From NCBI GenBank assembly GCA_012934845.2, contig WNNJ02000876.1, positions 1 to 64,000 of the forward strand: a DNA stretch of 64,000 nucleotides. The letters are read 5' to 3'. Origin of the DNA: Pomphorhynchus laevis (taxonomy: Eukaryota > Acanthocephala > Palaeacanthocephala > Echinorhynchida > Pomphorhynchidae). The notes beneath the pieces are model-generated. The model did not search any database. It had not been told where the DNA came from and was given only the letters and a program-made list of their open reading frames with translations. Every line of letters starts with the position of its first letter. The first letter of the stretch is position 1. The translations under genes and the position numbers were made by a program. Shown in pieces: positions 21,529 to 32,782 of this stretch.

Positions 21529-24513
21529 TCAATTAAAATACATCCACGAATCCAAATTAGAGTTCACAATCCACTTCAGCAGCATCTTCTTGAAGTGTCT
21601 ATTGCTAGTAGCATTGACGACGTCTTCAGGCAGCGAATTCCAAACATTCAATGCGCGGTGGCAAAGCCTACTCACACTCCTTATTTTGCCATGGGGGAAT
21701 TTAAATAACGTAAGGGAGTGACCTCTGCGACGCGAATTTCTCAATTTTATCGAATTGGATGGGAACCCCTCTTTTCCACGAACCAAATGCCACATCGCTA
21801 CAAGATCTAAATATAGTAGCCTCTGGGCCGTTGAAGGCATTTTTAAGCAAGCTAGGCGCTCATTGTAAGAATAAAGAGATGTAATGCAAAGTTTGGTTCC
21901 TCTACGTAGAATCGACTCGGTCTTTTTCATCTCAGCCTTGGTGGATGGAAAAGTTGATGCGATGCAGTATTCCACATGCGGACGGACTAACGCACAGTAG
22001 AGATGCTTAAATAATTTTGGATGCAGCTTACTAAATGTGTTCTTAATACAATACAAGGCCTTCATGGCTTTACCGTAGATATAATCGGTATTCGGTCGTG
22101 TTTTAAGGTCGTTATTCAAAATAATCCCTAGGTCTCTATGAACAGAAATGTTGTGAAGCTTATAACATCCTAAATAGAATTCATGATCAGATTTACATTT
22201 GCCGAGTTTCATATGAACGCACTTATCTACATTTATGGTCATACCGGTAGCACTGCTCCAGTCGTAGATTGTCTGGAGATCATGTTGTAGATGCCGGCCA
22301 TCAGGATCTGAGATGCTATCGCACCACACTTTCACATCGTCTGCGAATGCCAGGCAGGGACTGTTTATGCGTAACAGAAGATCATTGAGAAATATAATAA
22401 AAAGCAAGGGACCAAGGACTGTACCTTGCGGAACTCCGGATTTAACTAACCTAGTAGAAGACATGCTATTGCCAACCCTCACCTGAAATGATCTCCCGTC
22501 CAAAAAATCACGAATCCAATTGCATAACATGGAGGATACTCCGTAGTGTGCTAACAACCTAATCATCCCATCATGAGGGACGCGATCGAAGGCTTTCGAA
22601 AAATCAATAAAGATTATATCGAGTGAGCTACCAAAACTTAACGACTGGGTCCAAGTTTCGCGCGCGGTAAGCAAGTTCGTCAAACAAGAACGGGAGTGAC
22701 GAAAACCATGTTGAGCGGACGATAGTATACCAAGAGAGACAAGATGATCGTAGACTCTAGTGCTGATGGCGCGTTCGAGAACTTTGCACAGAGAAGAGGT
22801 TAAGCTTATTGGCCTATAATCACCACAGGATGATGCAAAAATTTTTTTGGGAATAGGAACAACGGTTGCAGTTTTCCAATCTTCTGGGACACTGCCAGTG
22901 GCCAGAATTTTATCAAAGATAATAGTCAGGAATGGTGCCAGGTAACTCGATAAAGCTTTGAGCAGGTATGGGGAGATGTCATCGGGGCCAGCTGCGCTAA
23001 AAGGACGAATATTATTGAGATAATCTTGAATTTCAGTAACGCAAATTGGCCGGGATTCATTACGCGGAGGGATAGAGCACCCGTACCATATCATATGAGA
23101 ATCGCAATGTGGTAAAGTGGATAAAGAGAACGAGGATGCGAAGGTCTCAGCTATATCAGTTTCATTTGTAACCAAGCCACATTCAGAGTGCACATGCTTG
23201 ATTGCAGAGTTGAGCGTTCCGTTTTGCCGAGCATATGACCAAAATAGCTTGGGGTTGCGATTAACTTCCTTGATGATTGTAGATTCGAATTTATCACGTT
23301 TTAACGTTTTCATACGAGTACAGACGTTCCTAAGATACCTATAAATGTTGGCGTAACACGGAAGCGAACGAGATACCTTCCAAAGACGATTTCGTACTCG
23401 CAACATCAATCTCAGGTCCTTATCGAACCAAACAGGATATTTAGTATTTGGCGAGATGATACGCTTTGGTGCAAACACGTCAGAAATACCTAAAAGGTAA
23501 TCCCCAATCACTTTTAGTGAGATTTCTTTAGTATTTGTTAAAGATAGTGGACGACGTTGACAGAAAGATAAAATTTGCTCATCAAGCACTTTTGACCAAA
23601 CCCGTTTTACGATGGGAGCCGTAAAATGGCGGAATTTAAAGTTTGGGGTGACCTGTAGTGATAGCACGCAGTGGTCAGAGTTACCTATCGGTGGAAGATA
23701 ATCCACTCGAGCTATGTCTTCAAGACGTTTGGAAAAAACCAAGTCAAGTATAGTATCATTATTATGGGAAGAAAATCGTGTGGGCTCTTGAATGTGTTGT
23801 ACTAGTAAGAGTTCATCAGCGAGGAAGTGGGAGATTTCTCTTTCTACGACGGTGCCATCATCAAATATTGTTTGCCGCCAATCTGATCTAGGTAGGTTGA
23901 AGTCTCCTAGAAGAAGGAAATGAGAACTGATACTTATCGATCGCAATACTGACTTCAGAAGATTACAATCAGTGATCATAGAAGGTGAGCGATATACAAC
24001 GCAGAGACTGATACCAACACGATCATACCCAATATGAAAGGTAATACTCTCGAACGAGCCTTGCGGATCACAAACTTGATCGATGCCAGAAATTAGCAAA
24101 TGGTCTCGAACGTACACTGCAACACCGCCCCCTCGCATACTGGACCTCCTGTCCCCTCGAAGTAGACGATAACCTGGAATATTTACAGTGGCATCCAAGA
24201 TGTGTTCATGTAGCCATGACTCACTAACACAGAATATATCATACGCGTTAACCTCAACATGGTATCGAAGCTCTACAAGTTGTGCAGGAAGACTTCGTAA
24301 ATTTGAATAACCTACCGATAAATAGCAACGAGTTGCATTGGAATCCTTTTTGGTTTTACTAAGGCACGGTCTATCAAATACAATCAGATACCCTAAGGAA
24401 TGGTCAGTGTTCTCTGAATTTACATGGAAACAGGGGTCCCGACAGTTAAAGGAGCCAACTGTTTCCAACGTACGACAGGACGCCACTTGACAACCCGAAA
24501 ATCCCGTATGCAT
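21529..24513 (-). CDS. Fam-3 LINE ORF2: endonuclease and reverse transcriptase, 994 residues, intact
   Basis: This is a single open frame. The N-terminal third is an apurinic-type endonuclease: VGYSNLRSL, FCVSESWL, GGGVAVYVRD, VVYRSPS, LLLGDFNLPRSDW and GNSDHCVLSLQV, which supply the catalytic Asn, Glu, Asp and His blocks. The middle holds the RT: YRPISLTSSLCKVLERAI, HGFRHSRSCLTNL, DIIFIDFSKAFDRVPH (Asp), SGVPQGTVLGPLLFIIFLNDL and CLAFADDVKVW (FADD in place of YADD). The C-terminal part carries the thumb and a RALNVWNSLPEDVV block common to CR1-like elements. It overlaps the end of ORF1 by 94 bases in another frame. Usual length for the class is 900-1000 residues, so it is full length. Confidence 0.92.
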   Translation of the reverse strand: MHTGFSGCQVASCRTLETVGSFNCRDPCFHVNSENTDHSLGYLIVFDRPCLSKTKKDSNATRCYLSVGYSNLRSLPAQLVELRYHVEVNAYDIFCVSESWLHEHILDATVNIPGYRLLRGDRRSSMRGGGVAVYVRDHLLISGIDQVCDPQGSFESITFHIGYDRVGISLCVVYRSPSMITDCNLLKSVLRSISISSHFLLLGDFNLPRSDWRQTIFDDGTVVEREISHFLADELLLVQHIQEPTRFSSHNNDTILDLVFSKRLEDIARVDYLPPIGNSDHCVLSLQVTPNFKFRHFTAPIVKRVWSKVLDEQILSFCQRRPLSLTNTKEISLKVIGDYLLGISDVFAPKRIISPNTKYPVWFDKDLRLMLRVRNRLWKVSRSLPCYANIYRYLRNVCTRMKTLKRDKFESTIIKEVNRNPKLFWSYARQNGTLNSAIKHVHSECGLVTNETDIAETFASSFSLSTLPHCDSHMIWYGCSIPPRNESRPICVTEIQDYLNNIRPFSAAGPDDISPYLLKALSSYLAPFLTIIFDKILATGSVPEDWKTATVVPIPKKIFASSCGDYRPISLTSSLCKVLERAISTRVYDHLVSLGILSSAQHGFRHSRSCLTNLLTARETWTQSLSFGSSLDIIFIDFSKAFDRVPHDGMIRLLAHYGVSSMLCNWIRDFLDGRSFQVRVGNSMSSTRLVKSGVPQGTVLGPLLFIIFLNDLLLRINSPCLAFADDVKVWCDSISDPDGRHLQHDLQTIYDWSSATGMTINVDKCVHMKLGKCKSDHEFYLGCYKLHNISVHRDLGIILNNDLKTRPNTDYIYGKAMKALYCIKNTFSKLHPKLFKHLYCALVRPHVEYCIASTFPSTKAEMKKTESILRRGTKLCITSLYSYNERLACLKMPSTAQRLLYLDLVAMWHLVRGKEGFPSNSIKLRNSRRRGHSLTLFKFPHGKIRSVSRLCHRALNVWNSLPEDVVNATSNRHFKKMLLKWIVNSNLDSWMYFN

Positions 24514-25637
24514 ATATTAGCCTCACCTTGAGAAAGCCGGTGTCTCAATTCGATGTTTGCTTTTCGTAATTGTAATCGCTCATCTGGCGAAAGGTCACGA
24601 AGGATACGAAATGGCAACCCCCTAAGACGATATCCACGTGATAACAACATGCGCACATGATCACTAGAGGACAATATCACCTTCAACAGTCTTGGTTTCT
24701 CCTGTGTTCTTTTACCAAGCCGAAATAGCTTCTTCACGTGTATAGACGATGCTAACTCTTCATCACCTTCATGCAATAGATGGGATAATACCTTACGCAA
24801 AATAGACACGTCATGGTCCATATGTTCCTGTTAGTTTGCGGAATTGGACTCAGTAAGTTCGCTGAATAACACGCTATATGACCTGTCATAATGATGCCGA
24901 GTTATCTCAACCGACTTCGCATGTCGAACTTCACTATTTTCTGTAGGGGAAAAGTTCGATGCTATATGGGTTGGGGATCTGTTGTCTGAAGACGTGCACA
25001 AGCTGGACGACGAATTTGCTTGGACACTGGTGTCATTGTTGTCGATAATTGGCTTATCACATGGTGCAACATTTATAAGAGCATGCTTTGAATTCAATGA
25101 AGTCCGTAAAACACTGTCGCCCATCCGGCATTAAGGCTCAACTTCAATGTTGGAACTTGTGGCATTTACTACTGATTTAGGAGGCAAGTAATTTTCTAGC
25201 GTAGATGAAATGATGTGCGAATCGTCATCAGAAACTATCTTAGTAATCGTATATGACCTCTCATGTCCCCTTTTCCACACTCGAGTTGGCGTTGAAGCCA
25301 CAGAAAGGCTATTATCATGTTGTGTTTTACTCTGGACGTGAGGGGAGATCTCTAGTTGATCGGCTTGTTTTGTGGTGTCTGTACATGAATTGGTACATTG
25401 GTTATTATCATTATCATCGGTAGGTTTGTTTTGCTCACTCCTCGTAGCCCTTCGTATAACAGCACTGCAAAAGCCGCACATGAATGATCGCAAGTGATAT
25501 ATCGCCTGATCTTTACTCTTGACTTTGACAATGCTCCACACATCACAGTTTGGCGCATCGCAGCCTACTTCTAACTGAGTGTAACAGTCGTCAGATAATG
25601 AGTTATTGATTCTGCCCTTCTTATATTTTTTGGTCAT
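24420..25637 (-). pseudogene. Fam-3 LINE ORF1, one frame with two TAA codons
   Basis: From 25637 the frame opens MTKKYKKGRINN. It has the four-cysteine module (LEVGCDAPNCDVWSIV, then FMCGFCSAVI), a Ser/Thr/Asn-rich middle, and a basic C-terminal RNA-binding-like domain (LDH-like MDHDVSILRKVL, RLGKRTQEKPRLLKVIL, DLSPDERLQLRKANIELRHRL). TAA at 25131-25133 and TAA at 24831-24833 interrupt the frame, which is otherwise the same throughout 406 codons. Either simple decay or read-through; decay is more likely. Confidence 0.75.
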
Positions 25638-25734
25638 TGTAATCGTGAGACAACGAGGTATTCGCTTGTATGTTATTATATTGTTCCGTTTAAGTAATCC
25701 TGGATTGATCAGGAACTGGATTGATTGTATGATA

Positions 25735-25815
25735 ATATATTGTATGTATGTATATGTATGTATGTATATATTGTATGTATGTATGTATTATGTTAATATA
25801 TTGTATGTTAATATA
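25735..25815. repeat. TATG/TATA microsatellite
   Basis: Runs of TATG with a repeated TTAATATATTGTATG unit lie just upstream of the Fam-3 5' end and next to a Fam-5-like fragment. Confidence 0.85.
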
Positions 25816-26580
25816 TTATGCTCTTAATTCACCTGACAAATCGGCACATTCAAGCCTTTCGGTTAAACTCTCTATCATTTTTCCATCCTCATCACCCTCC
25901 ACTAATTCATTCACGTTTTCCCCACCACGTAACCCTTACACTTCTGCTGATCGTAAACCTCATGTTTCTCGCAATCGTTGCATCGTTTTGAAAAATATAT
26001 CTGCTTCCGATTCTAATCAAGTAAAATATCGCCTTGATCACGATGTTGACATATTTCACTCCATTCTTAAACTTATAATTTCTGTAAACAACCCATCATT
26101 TTTCCATTCAAACCCGGATCTCTCTTTTTTTAAGATCTCTCTTCAGTGATATCATTTACCCTCCTTGACTTAAAAACTTAACACCCTTTATTTAAGGTTC
26201 TCCAATAATCAAATAAATTAGTTTCGACCAAACCATTAAATTATTGTTCATGCGACTCTCTTCTCTACGCTCCATCATTTTCCTCACACTGTACCGCCGC
26301 TACTTTTTATTGTCGATCATTTTCTCAGGAATAGACCCCATTTCGCCATCTACCAAACCGTATCCTTTCCATCCTTCAAACAGTCTCCGCTCTCTCTTAT
26401 TTGTTTCTTAAAAATCGATTCAATCATTCACACTCCTTTAAACTCTCCTACACGCTCCCTTAACATTGATAATATTTTCGTTCTTTGTTTTCATTTTGTT
26501 GTTGCAAAACTGTGAATTTATATTTTAGTGGACTTGTAAGTGGATGTATATCCACAATAGCCACTTTAATAATAAAACAA
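25816..26580 (+). mobile_element. Fam-5-like LINE, ORF1 piece joined to a 3' end
   Basis: 25816-26149 encodes an ORF1 fragment (NRCIVLKNISASDS, RLDHDVDIFHSILKLI) like the core of Fam-1 ORF1 (RDRCVIVTNI; LDHDVSAFRSIL). 26200-26580 reads like a LINE ORF2 C-terminus with stops. It ends in a 3' UTR hairpin: TGTAAG, stem GTGGAT/ATCCAC, GCCAC, AATAAA (26533-26577). Almost all of ORF2 is missing, so this is an internally deleted copy. Confidence 0.6.
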
Positions 26581-26737
26581 TTTCCACAAAAAACCAGTTA
26601 TTTTTTTAACGGTAAGCTATTCATAATGATGTTAACTAATAAATCTCAAGACATACCCTGTTGCATTATAAACTCAAAGAACGATTCCAAGCTCATATTT
26701 ATCATATAAACAGCAGTGTTATTCTTAGGACGAACAC

Positions 26738-27290
26738 ATACTGTCAATGTCTCTTCTTTCATCGCTTCTTTTCCCTAAAATCGATTACTGCCTTAGCATT
26801 TTCGCCAATTCTCCAAAATCCATCATCCTACCCTTACAACGAATAATCAACACCGCCGTTCGAGTGCTCTTTCGTCTCCGTCGCTTCGACCACACATCCA
26901 CATATTTTGCCCAACTCTCCTGGCCCACCATCCACATCCGCATCAAACTCCGCCTTCTCGTTACTTTTCGTCTCATCGCTGTCGGCTCCCCATCGTTCAT
27001 CAACCTTCCTTTCTTAGACGATACTCGCCCCACCTCGCTATCGCTTCGTTCCCGTCATACCCTCTTACTCCACGTTCCTAATTACTCAAACAACTACGGT
27101 CTCCGATCCTTTCTTGTCGCCGCCTCACTCGCCTGGAATCAACTCCCTTTCGACGTCAGCCGCGCTCCCTTCTTTATCACATTCAAACACCTCCTCTGTT
27201 CACACCTTCTCGACACCTGATTCGCAGTCTTGTTTTGTTGTGGTCATGTAAGCGTGCGCTGGCACGCATTTGCCACGTTAAAATAAATCG
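26738..27290 (+). mobile_element. Fam-1 LINE, 3' end only
   Basis: This is a 5'-truncated copy matching 45130-45676 closely. It holds SLLSSLLFPKIDYCLSIF and RIINTAVRVLFRLRRFDHTS through LAWNQLPFDV and a stop, then a 3' UTR with the hairpin GCGTGC/GCACGC (27252-27267), GCCACG and AATAAA. The reading frame 26747-27220 is open. Confidence 0.85.
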
Positions 27291-27339
27291 TTTTTTTTTA
27301 CAATATTATGTAACCGCTATTTACTTATTTTTTCTTTTC

Positions 27340-27412
27340 TTTTTTTCATATTTTTCCTGTGATCAGTTGAAACAGCCATTTGGCTATAACTTGTAATACT
27401 AATAATAAATGA
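27340..27412 (+). mobile_element. Fam-3-like LINE 3' tail
   Basis: The sequence GTTGAAACAGCCATTTGGCT followed by TAATAATAAA matches the reverse complement of the Fam-3 3' end near 21470-21510. Only the last part of the 3' UTR and the tail remain. Confidence 0.55.
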
Positions 27413-27424
27413 CGTATTTACTCG

Positions 27425-28500
27425 GATGAAGTTTTATTTAAGGAACATTATTCTAATACAAGGCATATTGTTTATTATCCATCCATAAACATGTTTCGCT
27501 TAATTGTTTAAATTAATTTTTAATAATATTTTGTTGTTTTGTATTTTGTAAAATTAAAAGGAAAAGAAAAATTCCAAAACTTACTTGAAAATTAGCAGAA
27601 AAAATAGTCTTATCACAAATGCATAGTTTCAGTATTTATGACATAAGTTATATCACCGGGAAAGCAAAGTCCACTGGTCAATAATAACTTGTCAGTAAAC
27701 CAAATCAGATCAGATAACTGAATCTACGTATTTTATACGATATATAAATAAAGATAAATAATAATTATTATTGCAATGCAGAGTTTAAGCCACAACAAAT
27801 CATTGATAAAGTCAATAAAATAAAACATTAAGAGTAAGGCGATACTCGAATACACTGGCGGCCACAATAATTAAGAACATCCCTTAGAAAACTAGGCACG
27901 GGCAGTGCAACTATATCGCAAGTATGACCGTTCCAAGCTCGTTATGCTATGTGGAATAATCGAGAGAATGTGTTACTTGACCTATGCCTACGATTCATCA
28001 GATGAAATAAGTGCCCCATGTGACATCGTCTTCTATTTGTTATCACATATTATTCTGGATACCCGTATATTCAATACAAATTTCAATTTATTATAAATTG
28101 AAATTTAAAATAAAAGTAAATTTTTATGAATTAATTAATAAATAACAGAAAATGTATAAGAATAAGGATTAGAGGCCATTAGGAGGAATTACTATGTAAT
28201 CAGGCTGCGACCCTTATTCCTCGAACTAACATAGCAGCGTGGTCAAATACGTGCTAATGACGTGTTTCTTCTGATAAAATTTAATTATTTAGTGTACCTT
28301 ATTCTAATACACAGCATATTGTTTATTATCTATCCATAAAATATTTCGCTAAATAGTTTAAATAAATTTTTAATAATATTTTTTTGGTTTAAAATGTCTA
28401 AATAAGTTGCCTAATTAACACTAATCTCATGTCTAATTAACTTGTTATCTAACTAGATGGTATATGGTGTTCCTTGTACCATCTGCAATTGGGTTCGGGA
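27425..28500 (-). repeat. Rep-1 repeat copies, with an inserted unknown piece
   Basis: 27440-27560 matches the coding-proximal part of the 9188-9836 element. 27708-27770 plus about 28085-28400 match its 3' part, including the hairpin AAATACGT/ACGTGTTT near 28238. The 300 bases between (27780-28085) are foreign and begin ACTGGCGGCCACAATAATTA, which looks like the end of a Tc1-type DNA transposon, though no second end was found. A 63-codon frame at 27905-28096 is unassigned. Confidence 0.5.
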
Positions 28501-28962
28501 ATTCCTTAGTCGACGTTTCTACAGAGTTAGAATATGGATCCACATTTTCACTACAAAATACACGTTAAAAAAGTCTTGGTTATTAAAATTCTTACAATCA
28601 AGAATATTCCGTTTTTTAAGATTATAAAAATGTAAATTAAGAATATACCAGGAACCGCATATACCTATTGCAGTTCCTGAATCAAAAAAGAGGGGGCTTC
28701 GGCCCATACCGTCCCTACTATCAAGATTGGGAAGATACTTAAAGGAAAGAAGACATATCGGGGAAATAAAGATGCTGCCCATGGGCAAGTACCTACTCTG
28801 AATGGTGATAGCGGCGGGAAGTGGAACCTTCCCGTCTCCTAGCTCTGTCTAGGTAGGCAATCCCACATCCAACTAATTCATCACAATGCAGAGTACGCGT
28901 GAGCCTTTTTCACTGATTATCCTTCGGTGGAATTCGGGAGGTGCTTCTGCCCTTAGGATTCT

Positions 28963-29776
28963 ATGTGCCCAAATTCTTTTCTTAAGAATTTGGGCACACT
29001 CCAGGTTAGACCGATACTGGCTTCAATTAAAATTTCAAATCTTCCCAGTCACTTAGAAGTGAAAGACATAGAAGATCTTCAATCTGTATTTATAGTATCG
29101 AATCTTCGAACAGTCATGGGTAAGAGCGGTTCACCACTGCCTATAGGTTTCTCTTCCGCACCAACAGAACAGGCGGAGATTCTTTCAAATACGGCCTTCA
29201 ACCCTTTTTAGGGTACAACCTACGTTTTTCAGTCATAAACACGGATGAACATACTTTCCCGCATTGCAACCAGTGCCACGCTTGGGGGTATTGGGCCTCC
29301 AGCTGCTGCAAACCGAAAACATGCGGTATTTGCAGTTCCGCTTTTTGTCAGGGACTAATTTCCGAAGAAAAGTGTATGGCTCCCCTATCTGCTCCAACTG
29401 CGGTGCGAGCCATCCAGCCTGGTCACGAAAATGCATTGACGTCAAGAGTTGTTGTAACTCGTTCATCAAGCAAGCCCCGGTGAAGGTCACCGAAACATTT
29501 GCTCACACAGCCTCGCAAATGGCTGACGGCGACATACTTCGAATTGTTGATGAGCGTGTAAAGACGGCTATCAAGAAGGTAGAAGATTTGGTTGCTACTC
29601 TTCTCTCCGTCATCTGTACAAATCCGGTCTCGCATATACCTATTGCAGTTCCTGAATCAAAAAAGAGGGGGCTTCGGCCCATACCGTCCCTACTATCAAG
29701 ATTGGGAAGATACTTAAAGGAAAGAAGACATCTCGGGGAAATAAAAATGCTGCCCATGGGCAAGTACCTACTCTGA
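28963..29776 (+). pseudogene. Fam-2 LINE ORF1 pieces
   Basis: VRPILASIKISNLPSHLEVKDIEDL (28963-29211) matches the RRM-like part of the 20728-21246 copy. The 29264-29776 frame has a knuckle-like CSNCGASHPAWSRKC and the Ala/Pro-rich C-terminus ending MGKYLL. Neighbouring frames carry a further Cys-rich stretch (about 29265-29340). Frame changes make it non-functional. Confidence 0.6.
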
Positions 29777-29860
29777 ATGGTGATAGCGGCGGAAAGGGGA
29801 ACCTTCCCGTCTCCTAGCTCTGTCTAGGTAGGCAATCCCACATCCAACTAATTCATCACA

Positions 29861-30871
29861 ATGCAGAGTACGCGTGAGCCTTTTTCACTGATTATCCTTC
29901 GGTGGAATTCGGGAGGTGCTTCTGCCCTTAGGCTTCTATCTGGAAGAGATACAGATGTTATAGTCTTTCAGGAGACGCGGTCTATCCGTCTCCCCCAGGA
30001 CATTACTCGATTTATTACAAAGCACATTTGTTCCCACTATACTCCGTACATAACCCCACCTCACTCCTCTTAATCTCAAGGTCTTTTAACCTTAGTTAAA
30101 TGCTCATTTAAATCGTCCTTCCTATTAAACTATTCATGTCCAGCCATGTCTTGTTTAGAAGTTTCACTCTGTAAGAACGGTAAATGCCTCAGTCTAGCCA
30201 ATATCTACATCCGTCCAGGGGATATAGACAAGAACTGTGACCTCCTGGGTGTGCCTCAAGGCTCTCCTATTTCTCCTATCTTATATCTTGCTGCCTCCAT
30301 TAACCTATTTAAAATATTCAAACGCGAACAACGTCTAGTGGTGTACACTGATGACACCACATCCCTGTTCACTGGACGCAGGTGTAAAGACGTAGTTTCT
30401 GACATCAGCCGTTTCTTTTCAAGATTAAAAGACCAGCTACCCCAATCCAATCTTATTTTAAACTCCGCAAAATCGCAGGTGGTAGTCTTTCATGGCTCCC
30501 CTGCAACAAAGAAAAAACTTAAGAGACTAGCACTCTCTGCACTCTCCTCCACATTTGCCTCTGAACCTCTCCCCACCTTTACAAGTCGAGTAAAATACAT
30601 AGGGTTCACCGTTACGGTGAACTGGTCGGCGAAAGCTGACCTGGATAGACTCAAACGTATCATGAAGAAAGCTAGGTGGGCTCTGAAACAGGCTCAACAT
30701 CTGTCATTGAAAGAGAAAACCCAGGTGCGCTTCTGGGGCACTTGGGCTATCTCGGAATTAGTCTTCTTTTCGAGAGGGCGTCCCCCAGAGCAAAGGCTAA
30801 GGTTTCTTAAGCTCCTCGTATCTCGTTTATCCAGCATAGTCCGTCTCGATTGGACTCTTCGGGAGTGGTGA
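29861..30871 (+). pseudogene. Fam-2 LINE ORF2, deleted between endonuclease and RT
   Basis: 29861-30073 holds the endonuclease start (LIILRWNSGGASALRLL, VIVFQETRSI). 30146-30871 reads ANIYIRPGDIDKN of the endonuclease straight into GVPQGSPISPILYLAA of the RT, so about 1 kb is missing. The polymerase motif here is VVYTDDTTSLFTG, with Thr in place of Ala in YADD. The C-terminal WAISELVFFSRGRPPEQRL block is kept. Confidence 0.75.
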
Positions 30872-31084
30872 AAGACCACGGGTTGTTCAGTCGGAAGGCG
30901 GCGTGTTGGATTGGTTTGTGGGCTCAGATCCCTATTGACCTGAGGCCGTAAAATGGAAGAATAAAAAAGACGACTGAAAATGTGCCCCACTTGAATTTAT
31001 TATCTATATTGATACGTAAAAACTCGTATACTATCATTTTTAAATTTTTTTATTATTAACAAAATCTTTATTTATTTATTTACT

Positions 31085-31960
31085 ACAAAATATGTAAATT
31101 GTGGAGTCCCTCAGGGTACTGTATTGGGTCCTCTTCTTTTTATAACATTTCCAAATGACTTATTATTACGTATCCAAAACCCATGCTTAGCCTTTGCCGA
31201 TGATGTAAAACTATGATGCATTAGAGATAGTAAACTGAATAATAAACTGTTGCAGAACGACCTTGACCGCATTTATGAATGGAATGAAGTAACGCAGATG
31301 AAGTTAAATATAAGTAAATGCGTATGTATGAGATTAGGTAGGGTTGGGATCGATCATAGTTACCACATTGGAGGAAAGATTTTTGCTATTGTGTCGGAAC
31401 AAAAGGATTTGGGTGTAATAATATACAAGATACTAAAAACACGTTTGAATACTGACTTTTATCGCAGTAAGGTAGTTCGAGCCTTGTATTGTATCAAAAA
31501 TTGCTTCTCGAGAATGAATCCTTCTGTCTTGAAACTCCTTTATGGTTATTTGGTTCATCCACATCTTGAGTATTGAAGTACAAGAAATTGCCGATCTTGA
31601 ATCAGTGCTTCGTCACGTGTCTCGAATTTGCTATCATAATTCGTGTTCGTATGAGGGCAAACTATCCTTGCTAGGTTTATCTTCAATGATACAAAGACTA
31701 CTGTATCTTGATCTCTTGGCAATGTGGGCAGTTGTCAAACCGTTTGAAGGATATTCCACAAATGTTAATAAGTCCAGAACTACAAATTGTCGTGGCATCG
31801 CCTAACCCTCTATAAATTTCCCCCTGGTAAAAATCCTCGAATAATGAGACAGTCCCGTCGGGTAATCAACATTTGGAATGCACTATTGAGGAAATTGCTT
31901 GTGCCTCCAGCTATTCACATTTAAAACTCACTGATTGACAGCTCGAACCATCAATCAGTG
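31085..31960 (+). pseudogene. Fam-3-like LINE RT fragment
   Basis: The sequence reads NCGVPQGTVLGPLLFITF and LAFADDVKL, then a stop. The open frame 31250-31576 (LNISKCVCMRLGR, KDLGVII, VVRALYCIKNCFSRMNPSVLKLLYGYLVHPHLEY) matches the Fam-3 ORF2 thumb. Further broken homology runs to about 31880. The 5' part and 3' tail are absent. Confidence 0.7.
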
Positions 31961-32782
31961 TTAAACTACCCATTCGGCTGATTACATTCTACACTTCATG
32001 TGTTTGCTTGTTTTTTTTAATATCAACAGTGAGCAGACTGAACAGCAATTTGCGGGTTTGTCTTGTACTCAATAATAATATAAATATTTAATATATTTAT
32101 ATAAAAAATAAATATATTTTGTTTTATAAATTTGCAAAATGTAAGACGAAAGTCTTTCATTAAATCTAAATGGCAATAAAGCATATGAGTAGAGTGATCG
32201 TCAGTCAACATTAAAAGGACCGAAACGTGAAACATAAGGGATTGGATCAGTAGCTGATGAGGTACACCAACACTGAAATGTAGCGTACTGCAGTTGGCCA
32301 TTAGATTGGATAAAAGCAGAGTACATAATAAAAATAGTCATCAAAATTTCAATAATTGTAATTGTTTGCGATTATAAATTAATACTCAAAAGCAAATAAA
32401 CTTTGTTTCAATAAATATTTTTGAAGATAATTGTAGATATCAAAGGGAAATTATAAAATTAGAAAATTCGTCGAAATATGAAATATATTTGGAAAAATAA
32501 CATGACGTAATATAATGTTCACTTTTTGTATAATTACGTTCGAACAAACCAACGATAACATGTGTTTCATGAAAATTTGTCATTAGCCGGATTATATTTA
32601 GTATATACGTAAATGACAATATAAAAATTTATATGTGAACTGTGATATGCATGTAAATAACATAAAGCTTAAAGAGCAATATGTGATTACTCTGAAATTA
32701 CTGACTTCAAAATTTGTACTTCATAAATAATTGATGTAGTTATAATGGGAACTTGGCAAATTAAAGCATGTGATAGATACTT
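31961..32782. other. AT-rich spacer, no gene seen
   Basis: A 92-codon minus frame at 32023-32301 has no recognisable domain. A CCGAAACG...CTGATGAG arrangement at about 32218-32262 is of the kind seen in hammerhead or Penelope ends but does not fold convincingly by eye. Confidence 0.3.

Larger units (their letters stand above)
21441..25690 (-). mobile_element. Fam-3 LINE (CR1-like), nearly complete, intact ORF2
   Basis: The element runs from a 5' UTR at about 25690 through ORF1 (25637-24420) and ORF2 (24513-21529) to a 3' end with a TAA/ATA repeat tail at about 21447-21465. A 3'-end relative lies at 27340-27412. ORF2 is unbroken; ORF1 has two in-frame TAA codons. It is the youngest-looking LINE in the window by coding integrity. 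Confidence 0.88.
28560..31000 (+). mobile_element. Fam-2 LINE, rearranged, with internal duplication and deletion
   Basis: Segment 28651-28951 repeats 29633-29936 in the same direction. After a small palindrome (28964-28998) come the ORF1 RRM part (28985-29211), the ORF1 knuckle and C-terminal part (29264-29776), the endonuclease start (29861-30073), a second endonuclease piece (30146-30240), then directly the RT end (30245-30871). Most of the endonuclease and the RT fingers are gone. The 3' tail is ATTT repeats near 31062-31080. Confidence 0.75.

Noticed and set aside
27841-27880. Tc1/mariner transposon
   Set aside because: One end-like sequence only; no second inverted end and no transposase.
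32218-32262. Permuted hammerhead ribozyme (CCGAAACG ... CTGATGAGGT)
   Set aside because: Only a three-base stem II (ACC/GGU) could be found and no convincing stems I and III, so the likeness is probably chance or an old Penelope end.
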